7,977 nucleotides of DNA from Nanobdellati archaeon (GTDB lineage Archaea > SpSt-1190). Below, piece after piece: positions 1 to 6,169 of this stretch. Positions within the stretch are counted from its first letter, which is position 1. Every line of letters begins with the position of its first letter. A model generated the notes under the pieces. That model was given only the letters and a program-made list of their open reading frames with translations, searched no databases and had not been told where the DNA came from. The stretch lies in contig WAMX01000096.1 of the NCBI GenBank assembly GCA_015522095.1, positions 1 through 7,977 of the forward strand. The letters are read 5' to 3'. Position numbers and translations under genes: made by a program.

Positions 1-1
1 A

Positions 2-859
2 TTTTTGTTCATTATGGTTTTTGCGCATGAGGGGCTTGGGTTAAGAAAAAATTACTTCATATCTGCACTCTCTATTTTTTCAGCATTTCTGGTAAATTTT
101 TACTTGGCAGGTAGCCCCTTTCCAAATTCGGTGGTGGCAAAGCTTGTTTACGATCTTTCAAATAAAGGGCTCAGAGACATTTTTTTCAGAATATATCCTC
201 TGATTGTTCCTTTCTATAAGGCGCCTTTGCAGACGTTTGTGTTCGTTCTTGGACTTGGTCATATCTTGAAGGCAAATCTCAGGTCTCTCGCAATATTTTC
301 AATTGTTCTGCCCGTTGCATATGTCTTTGTTGGTGCTCCCTTTTTTCTGTGGTATTACTCCTTGTTCGTACCTTTGATTTCTTTAACTGCCTCCCGGGCG
401 GCGGCAAAACTTTTCAACAGCAAAGCATTGGCAGCCTTCCTTATAATCTTCTTTTTGAATCAAGGATCCTTTATAGCCAAGGAATATCTCTCACATAGAA
501 ACTCTGTCAATGGATGGTTTGGTGAGACTCTTGCAGCTGCCAATATCCTTAATGAACTAAATTTGTCGAGCGTTGTACTTGGAGATATTGGTGTAGCTGG
601 ATATTTTTCAGACGCATATGTGTGGGACTACTTTGGTCTTGTAACACCTGAAGCTGTCAGGTGTTGGAATGAGCTGAGAATGAATGACTGTGTTTTTGAA
701 GTGAACCCGGATTTAATTGTTGTGGTCCCGGCACGCTTTGAGAGATACCCTGTTCTTGGCGCTATAGTTGATGATTCAAGGTTCTCTGAGTACGTGCTGT
801 TCGATTCTGTGGGTTCCAGAGAGTTTTATGTTAAGAAATCGAAGCTTCCCGTTACTTAA
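2..859 (+). CDS. GT-C-like integral membrane protein, C-terminal part (5' end outside window)
   Basis: The reading frame is open to the left edge, so this is the C-terminal 286 or so residues of a longer protein. A TTG at position 5 is not a credible start. The first half is very hydrophobic, with about five likely membrane helices (near residues 18-36, 70-85, 93-108, 111-128 and 141-152 counted from position 5). A soluble C-terminal domain follows, containing VVLGDIGVAGYFSD, a WDYFGLVTPEA stretch and NPDLIVVV. This layout, with a GDIG..GY.S.....D..GLV pattern after the last helices, is what I associate with the C-terminal domain of polyprenyl-phosphate-dependent GT-C membrane glycosyltransferases, which use lipid-linked sugars on the outer membrane face. 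The catalytic N-terminal loop is not in the window, so activity cannot be judged. It converges on the GT39-type gene with overlapping stops. It is clearly more AT-rich than the rest of the window. An uncharacterised membrane protein of another class remains possible. Confidence 0.6.
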   Translation, partial: FLFIMVFAHEGLGLRKNYFISALSIFSAFLVNFYLAGSPFPNSVVAKLVYDLSNKGLRDIFFRIYPLIVPFYKAPLQTFVFVLGLGHILKANLRSLAIFSIVLPVAYVFVGAPFFLWYYSLFVPLISLTASRAAAKLFNSKALAAFLIIFFLNQGSFIAKEYLSHRNSVNGWFGETLAAANILNELNLSSVVLGDIGVAGYFSDAYVWDYFGLVTPEAVRCWNELRMNDCVFEVNPDLIVVVPARFERYPVLGAIVDDSRFSEYVLFDSVGSREFYVKKSKLPVT

Positions 860-2273
860 CTAGCAACAGCCCGACAGGCACCCTCTGCATCCCCTGCTGT
901 GTGGGAACTTCTCTCTGGACAATATGAGTAATCGTGAAGTTCATTGCCAGCAGCCGGTTGAGCTTTTCCTGTGTCAGCGGATACGCCCATGCGGGCGCTG
1001 TGTACTCCCATACATCCAGCTGCAAGAGGATGCCACTCTCATTTGCAATATTTTTTACATCCTTCGGTAGGGGGTGAAGTTTTCCCCCATCACCTACATA
1101 TTCAATTCCCGAAAAGGCCCTTATCTGCCTCATAGATTGCGCGTATATCCTGTTGAATCTGTACTGCGAATCCAGCTCTCCTACTTTCTCTCCGAGTTCT
1201 TGAAGCCCCGTATATGAATACTGCTTTGACTGCGCCAGCGCCTTTGCTGAAGGGATTGTTGTGAGTGCAACGAGCGCAAGAGCAGCCACCCAACGCCTGT
1301 CAAGATTCAACTTTTTCACAATTTCAAACAGCCCGAAGGCCGCCAGCACTACAACCAGAGGGATTGTTTGGAGGACATAGCGGGGCACTTTTTCCCCTAT
1401 CAGGAGCGAGAACCAGGAAAAATAAACCAGAGCGGTTACTGGGACCACCCATTTCTTGCTCAGCGCCAGATATCCTCCAACTAGGCTGAGGACGGCCGCT
1501 GGTAGGGTGTAGAGGAAAGGCGCAGCCTCCATATAGTACGTCCTTGAGCCTGTAAATATCATCCCCTGAAACAGTCCCCCTGTTCTCCCGGGTGTGAATG
1601 AGAGTGGTGAGCCAAAGCGGAGCAGGTTCGCCACCATGAGTGCGATAACGAATCCCACCATAAGGGCTCCTGCAACCACCTCGCCTTCCTTTATTTTTTT
1701 GGTTCTGTAAATGGGCTCAAGAAGGACGGCTCCTGCTATTGGAATCAACAATATGCCCGCTATTCTGGATATCACCGCAAACACGAGAGACGCGGCAAGA
1801 AATACTCCTGCCTTTCTTGTGCGATCATATTTCACAGCATAGTACGCGAAAGCGGTGATGGCGGTTGCCAGATACACGTCCGTGAGGGAGCGTACAGAGA
1901 AAAACACGTGCTGGGGATTTGTTGCGAGCAGCATGGAAGCAGCCGTCCCTCCCCACTCGTTGGTCAGCTCCTCACCGAGCAGGAACACATACAACACACC
2001 TGCAAGCGAAACCGCCAGGGTCGCAACGCGGGAAGCAGCGAATGCGCCGAAGAGCGGCGTGAAAACTGCGGTGAGAATTGAAATCACATACCCGTAGCTG
2101 TTGATGGCTGGATGCTTTGATAGGACAAATAGAGGGTTTTTGACTATTTGTTCCCCCATCCACATGTACACAGCCTCATCATTCCAGAGGCTTTCCTGGA
2201 AAACGAAGGGCAGCCTCATGGTGAGGGCAGTGATCAGGACCGCCCCAACCAGAACTTTGCGATCAATCTCCAT
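852..2273 (-). CDS. GT39/ArnT/PMT-type membrane glycosyltransferase
   Basis: A 473-residue polytopic membrane protein with roughly 9-11 hydrophobic segments. After the first helix, an external loop carries ESLWNDEAVY (residues 27-36). Its Asp32-Glu33 matches the acidic pair typical of GT39 and other GT-C enzymes that transfer a sugar from dolichyl/polyprenyl phosphate. SKHPAINSY (52-60) and the ATNPQHVFFSVRSLTDVY region (117-134, with Asp132) also fit the family pattern in loops and helices 2-4. The C-terminal 120 residues are soluble, without further motifs I can name. Start: ATG at 2273, overlapping the stop of the upstream DPM1-like gene by 11 bp, so the two are almost certainly co-transcribed and probably translationally coupled. 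Likely role: transfer of a lipid-linked sugar to a surface glycan, lipid or protein at the outer membrane face. Donor and acceptor are not readable from sequence. Confidence 0.82.
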   Translation of the reverse strand: MEIDRKVLVGAVLITALTMRLPFVFQESLWNDEAVYMWMGEQIVKNPLFVLSKHPAINSYGYVISILTAVFTPLFGAFAASRVATLAVSLAGVLYVFLLGEELTNEWGGTAASMLLATNPQHVFFSVRSLTDVYLATAITAFAYYAVKYDRTRKAGVFLAASLVFAVISRIAGILLIPIAGAVLLEPIYRTKKIKEGEVVAGALMVGFVIALMVANLLRFGSPLSFTPGRTGGLFQGMIFTGSRTYYMEAAPFLYTLPAAVLSLVGGYLALSKKWVVPVTALVYFSWFSLLIGEKVPRYVLQTIPLVVVLAAFGLFEIVKKLNLDRRWVAALALVALTTIPSAKALAQSKQYSYTGLQELGEKVGELDSQYRFNRIYAQSMRQIRAFSGIEYVGDGGKLHPLPKDVKNIANESGILLQLDVWEYTAPAWAYPLTQEKLNRLLAMNFTITHIVQREVPTQQGMQRVPVGLLLVK

Positions 2274-2928
2274 ACTTCATCAGCCTCAACTTTACCATTT
2301 CCCAGCCAATTTTAATACCATCCCACACGGTTGTCCCCTTCTTCGGGTCGTGATATATCGCGGGAATCTCAACAAACGCGACTCTCAGTCCCTGCCTGCT
2401 TGCCATTGCGGCAATCTCGGTATCCACAAAGTACCCGTTCTCTTTCCATTCTAGCCCTTCCAGAACCCTTGCAGGAAAAGCCTTGAACCCGCACTGGGTG
2501 TCCTTCACACTTCTGCCAAAGAGCAGGAAGAACATCTGCTGCAGCCCCCAGTTCCCAATCTTCTTTATCATTGGCATTTTTCCTCCGACTCGCTGACCCA
2601 GCACGACCTCTGCACCCTCCCTTACGGCTTCCACAAACTTCGGCACATCCTCCGGCCTGTGCTGCCCGTCACCATCCATGAACACGACCGCATCCGCTCC
2701 GAGCTCCAGAGCCCTCCTCGCACCCACGCGCATCGCGTAGCCCTTGCCCTTGTTGCGCGAAAGCTTGAGCACGAGCGCCCCCGCCTCACGCGCCAGCTCC
2801 GCCGTGGCGTCCTGCGAGCCATCATCAACCACTATGACCTTTCCATATTTTCGAGCGCCCTTCACAACCTCAAAAATGTGCTTCTCTTCATTGTACGCGG
2901 GGATGACGATGAAAACCTTCACCTCCAT
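2263..2928 (-). CDS. DPM1-like GT2 glycosyltransferase (probable dolichyl-phosphate sugar synthase)
   Basis: A 221-residue soluble GT-A protein. Motifs in order: VIPAYNEE (8-15), VDDGSQDAT (34-42) for nucleotide binding, MDGDGQH (84-90) with the metal-binding DxD, GQRV (111-114), DTQCGFKAF (143-151), then an acidic/aromatic segment YFVDTE (166-171) and a KKGTTVWDG stretch (196-204) near the end. This set is characteristic of the dolichyl-phosphate mannose/glucose synthase family, which transfers a sugar from GDP or UDP to dolichyl phosphate at the cytoplasmic membrane face. There are no C-terminal membrane helices, so it resembles the short DPM1 type. The downstream GT39-type gene overlaps it by 11 bp, a logical donor-synthase/donor-user pair. 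Start: the ATG at 2928 is listed, but the only TATA box upstream lies 15-22 nt from it. A leaderless start at GTG 2922 (protein beginning V-K-V-F-I-V-I-P) fits that promoter better. Sugar specificity is unknown. Confidence 0.88.
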   Translation of the reverse strand: MEVKVFIVIPAYNEEKHIFEVVKGARKYGKVIVVDDGSQDATAELAREAGALVLKLSRNKGKGYAMRVGARRALELGADAVVFMDGDGQHRPEDVPKFVEAVREGAEVVLGQRVGGKMPMIKKIGNWGLQQMFFLLFGRSVKDTQCGFKAFPARVLEGLEWKENGYFVDTEIAAMASRQGLRVAFVEIPAIYHDPKKGTTVWDGIKIGWEMVKLRLMKYGD

Positions 2929-2942
2929 CCCAGGCAGGACTG

Positions 2943-2950
2943 TTTATAAA
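2943..2950. promoter_or_regulatory. Palindromic TATA box shared by two divergent GT2 genes
   Basis: TTTATAAA is its own reverse complement and is the only strong TATA-like element in the short divergent gap. Its centre (2946.5) is 24.5 nt from GTG 2971 on the plus strand and 24.5 nt from GTG 2922 on the minus strand. Archaeal TATA boxes lie about 25 nt upstream of the transcript start, so this one box could place leaderless transcripts at both starts. No clear BRE fixes the polarity. The flank reads AAATT on the right and GGACTG on the left. Confidence 0.6.
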
Positions 2951-2970
2951 AATTGGAAGCTCTCCCTTAC

Positions 2971-3870
2971 GTGCCGAACGTTACTTTGATAACCACCCTC
3001 TTCAACGAAGCGGACTCGCTCGATCCCCTGTTCCGCTCCATTCTCGACCAGTCGCGCAAGCCCGATGAGCTTGTGGTGGTGGACGGCGGCTCCACCGATG
3101 GGACGTGGGAGCGCGTTCAGGAGTGGGCCCCGCGCTTCCGCAGGGCGGGCATAAAATTCAGGGCCATCCAGGACAGGGGCAACATAGCGCACGGGCGGAA
3201 TGTCGCCATCCAGCACGCTTCCCATCCCCTTATAGCGAGCATTGACGGGGGCTGCGTGGCAGACAGGAAGTGGCTGGAGAGCCTGCTGGCCGCATACAAA
3301 CCCGGCACGGTTGTGACAGGGAATTTCAAACCTCTTGCACGGAATTTTCAGGAGCGCGTTCAGGCCGTGTTTGTCCGCCCTTCCGCGGGGGACAACCCGA
3401 GCTCGCGCAGCGTGCTCTTCGAGAAGGAAGCCTGGAAGGAGGTGGGCGGCTACCCGGAGCACCTCTACACGGGCGAGGACACGCTCTTCAACGCACGGCT
3501 CAAGAAGGTGCGCAGGTTTGTGTTCGCACCAGAGGCGGTGGTCCACTGGCGCATGCGGCCCTCCCTGTGGCGGTGGCTCAGGCAGTACTATTTGTACGGC
3601 TATGGCGACGGCCTCGCCCTGAATCTGGACACACACACCACATACGGAAAGAAACTTTCCCTGCTCCTGCTGTCGGCCTATGCTTTCCTTCCTTTCGCGT
3701 GGCTCTTTCCCTCATTGCTCCCTGCACTTTTTATTCCTTCCCTGCTCTACGGGCTTTACCGCTCATTCTCCGTGGAAGGTGCAGTTGCCGGGCTCCTCCT
3801 GCCCTTCAGGTATGCCTTCTTTGTGGCGGGCTTTCACAGGGGCCTGCTCGGGCGGATATGGAAACGCTGA
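2971..3870 (+). CDS. GT2 glycosyltransferase with C-terminal membrane helices
   Basis: A 299-residue protein from GTG 2971. The GT-A domain occupies about residues 1-205: TLITTLFNEADSL (5-17), VVVDGGSTDGT (35-45), a glycosyltransferase helix region HGRNVAI (74-80), SIDGGC (90-95) in the DxD position, GEDTLF (168-173) with the likely catalytic acid, and HWRMRPSLWRW (192-202), resembling the (Q/R)xxRW acceptor-site motif. About two to three hydrophobic segments follow (near 229-263 and 270-290), so the enzyme is probably anchored to the cytoplasmic membrane. An in-frame TTG at 2953 would add six residues, but GTG 2971 sits about 25 nt after the TATA box and just before the first beta strand, which favours it. 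Likely role: addition of a sugar from a nucleotide donor to a lipid-linked or surface glycan. The neighbours are further glycan genes. Donor and acceptor are unknown. Confidence 0.87.
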   Translation: MPNVTLITTLFNEADSLDPLFRSILDQSRKPDELVVVDGGSTDGTWERVQEWAPRFRRAGIKFRAIQDRGNIAHGRNVAIQHASHPLIASIDGGCVADRKWLESLLAAYKPGTVVTGNFKPLARNFQERVQAVFVRPSAGDNPSSRSVLFEKEAWKEVGGYPEHLYTGEDTLFNARLKKVRRFVFAPEAVVHWRMRPSLWRWLRQYYLYGYGDGLALNLDTHTTYGKKLSLLLLSAYAFLPFAWLFPSLLPALFIPSLLYGLYRSFSVEGAVAGLLLPFRYAFFVAGFHRGLLGRIWKR

Positions 3871-3877
3871 AATATTT
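3870..3877 (+). promoter_or_regulatory. Possible TATA box before the deacetylase-like gene
   Basis: AAATATTT overlaps the last base of the preceding stop codon. Its centre is about 21.5 nt before GTG 3895 and 33.5 nt before GTG 3907. The spacing to the first is slightly short for a leaderless start, so either it is an imperfect promoter or the gene is read mainly by transcription from the upstream GT2 promoter. Confidence 0.35.
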
Positions 3878-3894
3878 TTGCTGCAAGGATTGGT

Positions 3895-4716
3895 GTGATT
3901 CTTACCGTGCATGTTGGCTTTGACTGGGGCTACGACACCACTGAGAACTTCCACTTCCTCGAGGGTCTTTGGGATTTCCTTGACGACACGCGCTCGAGGG
4001 CAACCCTGTTCGTGGTCGGGAATGTTGCCGAGCGGCTAGCGCAGTCCGGGATTTCAAAGCGCGTGGAGGTTGCATCACTTGGAATGAGTGGCGAGGCCGT
4101 GGCGGAGCTCGATGAGGATAAGCTGCTCGAGGAGCTCAAGAGCAGCAAGGCCATGCTCGAGAGCATGTTCCACGGGAAGGTGAAGGGGTTCCGTGCCCCG
4201 GGCTTCCGCCCGAACCTGAAGCAGTGGGAACTCCTGAAGCTGCTCGGCTACGAGTACTCCTCCTCGACTCTGCCCTCAGTCATTCCCCGCAGGCACGGGG
4301 TGCCCCGTGAGCCCTTCCGGTTTCAGGGGATTGTGGAGCTCCCTGCCTCCGGACTTTTCCTGCCCTTTGGCCTCACGCTCCTCCGCTTCTTCCCCCCTGC
4401 AAAGCTGCTCAGTGCCCGGACCTTCGTCTACTCGACAACCGAGCTCATTGCGAAGGCACCCAACACCTCCCTGCCACGGCGGCTGCTTGCAGGGTTCCGG
4501 AGGGGAAAGCCCGCGCGGAAGGTGCTTTACGACTATCTTTACGGGCACGCCCCCACATCTTCCGTGGAGCAGTACCTCCGCGAGCGGGAGAGCTTCCCTG
4601 AGCGCGAGCCCACCTTCAACAACAATTCTTTTAACTTCCCTTCTGTGCCCACTAAGTGGAAGACCTCATTGAGCGGCGCGTTAAGCGGCTTTCGTCGCTT
4701 CTTGAGAAGGGGGTGA
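3895..4716 (+). CDS. NodB/CE4 polysaccharide deacetylase homologue, probably lacking metal-binding His residues
   Basis: A 273-residue protein matching the CE4 (NodB-homology) fold across residues 1-160. An N-terminal strand TVHVGFDWG (4-12) is followed by RATLFVVGNVAERL (35-48), EVASLGMSG (58-66), a helix with LLEELKSSKAMLE (77-89), GFRAPGFRPN (98-107) and LGYEYSSSTLPS (117-128). Active family members of this type bind a divalent metal through an Asp in the first strand and two His in the EVASHGxSH-like motif, and remove acetyl groups from amino sugars. Here both His positions are Leu62 and Gly66. The first motif is also altered (His6, or Asp10 after an insertion), and the usual Asp of Y-D-S-S is Ser. 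Arg100 of the RAP motif is kept, and His218 may be the late motif His. I infer a non-catalytic or altered-function protein, perhaps glycan-binding. Start: GTG 3895 directly before the first strand. It lies 24 bp after the GT2 gene, and its last 61 bp overlap lysS. Confidence 0.75.
   Translation: MILTVHVGFDWGYDTTENFHFLEGLWDFLDDTRSRATLFVVGNVAERLAQSGISKRVEVASLGMSGEAVAELDEDKLLEELKSSKAMLESMFHGKVKGFRAPGFRPNLKQWELLKLLGYEYSSSTLPSVIPRRHGVPREPFRFQGIVELPASGLFLPFGLTLLRFFPPAKLLSARTFVYSTTELIAKAPNTSLPRRLLAGFRRGKPARKVLYDYLYGHAPTSSVEQYLRERESFPEREPTFNNNSFNFPSVPTKWKTSLSGALSGFRRFLRRG
4629..4634 (+). promoter_or_regulatory. Possible TATA-like element for lysS
   Basis: TTTTAA, inside the 3' end of the deacetylase-like gene, is centred about 25 nt before the GTG start of lysS. 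It lies in a locally AT-rich patch (about 4617-4636) within otherwise GC-rich coding sequence, which supports a promoter reading, although the box itself is weak. Confidence 0.4.
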
Positions 4717-6158
4717 ATCCCTTTGCGGAAACGGAGTTCGACCGCACGGCGACGGCGGCCGAGGTGAATGAGCGGTTCTCGAAGCTGAAGCCGGGTGAGG
4801 AAACTTCAAAGGTGGAAAGGGTGCCCGGCAGGGCAATGTCCATCCGCCTCCACGGCGGGCTGGCCTTCGTGGACATAGCGGACCACACGGGCGAGCTCCA
4901 ACTTGTTGTGAGGAAGGACAGCTCCCCCGAGGCGTTCAAACTTGTTGAGAAACACCTTGACAGGGGGGACATTGTGGGCGCAACAGGCACCGCGATAAAG
5001 ACTAAGCGCGGGCAGGTCAGTCTCCTTGTTTCAGACCTCCGCCTGCTTTCAAAGGCCCTCCGTCCCATACCCAATGAGTGGTACGGGCTGAAGGACACGG
5101 AGGTCCGCTACCGCCAGCGCTACCTCGACATGATAATGAATCCGCAGGTCAGGAAGAGGTTCGAGCTTGTCAGCAGGCTTGTGAATGGCATGCGCTCCTA
5201 CCTCCTCGACAGGGGGTTCTTTGAAGTGTTCACGCCCATCCTCCAGCCCATATACGGCGGGGCCTTTGCAAAGCCCTTCAAGACCCACCACAACTACCTC
5301 AAGCAGGACATGTTCCTCCGCATAGCGCCGGAGCTCTACCTCAAGCGGCTCATAGTGGGAGGGTTTGATGCGGTGTTTGAGGTCGCTCCCTGCTTCAGGA
5401 ACGAGGCCGTGGACAGCACCCACAACCCCGAGTTCATACAGATAGAGGGGTACAAGGCGTACATCAATTACGAGGGCGTGATGGAGCTCGTGGAGGGAAT
5501 GGTCGCAGAGGGTGTGAAGGCTGCTGCGGGAACCACTAAGGTCAAGTTCCAGGGCAGGACCATTGACTTCAAGCCGCCATGGAAGAGGGTAAGGATGGAG
5601 GATGCCCTCCGGAAGGAAGGCATAACAGACCTGAGCGACGATGCGCTGATGGAAGAGGCCGGGAAGAGGGGCATCGATGTGGTCCGTCCCGGGGATGCCA
5701 TGGAGGAGCTCTTTTCGGAGCTGTGCCAGCCAAAGCTCGTGCAGCCCACTTTTGTTGTGGATTTCCCCGCGGACATAAGCCCGCTGGCGAAGAAATTCCC
5801 GGACAACCCGCGGATGGCGCAGCGGTTTGAGGCATATGTGGCCGGGATGGAGATTGGCAACGCCTTCAGCGAGCTCAACAACCCCGTGGAGCAGTACCTG
5901 CGCTTCAGGGAGGAAGAGAAGCTGCGGAAGAAGAAGGTTGAGGAGTACATGCCCATGGACAGAGACTACATAAGGGCGCTTGAGTACGGTCTGCCGCCAA
6001 CGGGAGGTTTTGGCGTGGGCATTGCCCGGGTTGCAAGCGTGGTCCTTGACGCGCCCAGCATAAAGGAGATCCTTCCTTTCCCTGCAATGGCCGGCATTGA
6101 GAGGATAAAAACCGTCGCGGAAATGTTCCCTTCACTGGCCAGGAAGTTCGAGGAGTGA
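4656..6158 (+). CDS. lysS: Class II lysyl-tRNA synthetase
   Basis: A 500-residue enzyme that charges tRNA-Lys with lysine using ATP in the cytoplasm. Residues 1-25 form the usual N-terminal helix ending GVNPF. An OB-fold anticodon-binding domain follows (about 53-135: VPGRAMSIR, GDIVGATGT, LLSKALRPIP), then ETEVRYRQRYLD-like linker residues (147-158). Motif 1 is near 176-213 (GFFEVFTPILQ, GGAFAKPF, THHN). RIAPELYLKRL is at 222-232. Motif 2 is FEVAPCFRNE ... HNPEFIQIEGY (241-266), and motif 3 is GLPPTGGFGVGIAR (445-458). Lysine-pocket residues Glu264, Tyr266, and Asn402, Phe404 and Glu406 in GNAFSELNNP match the family, so it is likely active. Oddities: APC replaces the usual GRN before FRNE, Ala457 replaces the usual Asp before the motif 3 Arg458, and about 22 residues follow FPAM. 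GTG 4656 is chosen because the N-terminal helix is conserved; GTG 4713, overlapping the upstream stop, would remove it. The length is normal for the family. Confidence 0.96.
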   Translation: MEDLIERRVKRLSSLLEKGVNPFAETEFDRTATAAEVNERFSKLKPGEETSKVERVPGRAMSIRLHGGLAFVDIADHTGELQLVVRKDSSPEAFKLVEKHLDRGDIVGATGTAIKTKRGQVSLLVSDLRLLSKALRPIPNEWYGLKDTEVRYRQRYLDMIMNPQVRKRFELVSRLVNGMRSYLLDRGFFEVFTPILQPIYGGAFAKPFKTHHNYLKQDMFLRIAPELYLKRLIVGGFDAVFEVAPCFRNEAVDSTHNPEFIQIEGYKAYINYEGVMELVEGMVAEGVKAAAGTTKVKFQGRTIDFKPPWKRVRMEDALRKEGITDLSDDALMEEAGKRGIDVVRPGDAMEELFSELCQPKLVQPTFVVDFPADISPLAKKFPDNPRMAQRFEAYVAGMEIGNAFSELNNPVEQYLRFREEEKLRKKKVEEYMPMDRDYIRALEYGLPPTGGFGVGIARVASVVLDAPSIKEILPFPAMAGIERIKTVAEMFPSLARKFEE

Positions 6159-6164
6159 CCCGGC

Positions 6165-6169
6165 TTTTT
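6165..6169 (+). terminator. Short T-run after lysS (weak terminator candidate)
   Basis: Five consecutive T follow the lysS stop by a few bases, preceded by GC-rich CCCGG. Archaeal termination often occurs at oligo-T tracts without a required hairpin. Five T is minimal, and the run lies next to the stop of the convergent RPA-like gene, so this is only a candidate. Confidence 0.25.

Noticed and set aside
2918..2926. GGAGGTG as a Shine-Dalgarno site for the DPM1-like gene
   Set aside because: The sequence lies at and just after the ATG and overlaps the candidate GTG start, so the spacing cannot serve initiation at either codon.
2953..2970. TTG start adding six residues to the second GT2 protein
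   Set aside because: It would lie only a few nt after the TATA box, so it could not be in a transcript starting about 25 nt downstream. The first beta strand begins directly after GTG 2971.
2944..3636. Long leftward open frame of 230 codons opposite the second GT2 gene
   Set aside because: It lies fully antisense to a gene with clear GT2 motifs. Its product is rich in His, Pro, Arg and Ala without domain pattern, as expected of a shadow frame in GC-rich DNA.
3270..3923. Rightward frame of 217 codons overlapping the second GT2 gene
   Set aside because: It is a +1 frame reading of the GT2 gene; composition is Arg/Gly/Ala-rich and it contains none of the family motifs.
4713..4715. GTG overlapping the deacetylase stop as lysS start
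   Set aside because: It gives a tidy GTGA overlap but would remove the conserved N-terminal helix of class II LysRS that precedes GVNPF.
4652..5098. Leftward open frame of 148 codons opposite lysS
   Set aside because: It is antisense to the highly conserved OB-fold region of lysS, and the product is Ser/Arg-rich with no recognisable motif.
5468..5956. Leftward open frame of 162 codons opposite the lysS catalytic domain
   Set aside because: Serine-rich shadow of a strongly conserved coding region, with no promoter and no homology-like pattern.
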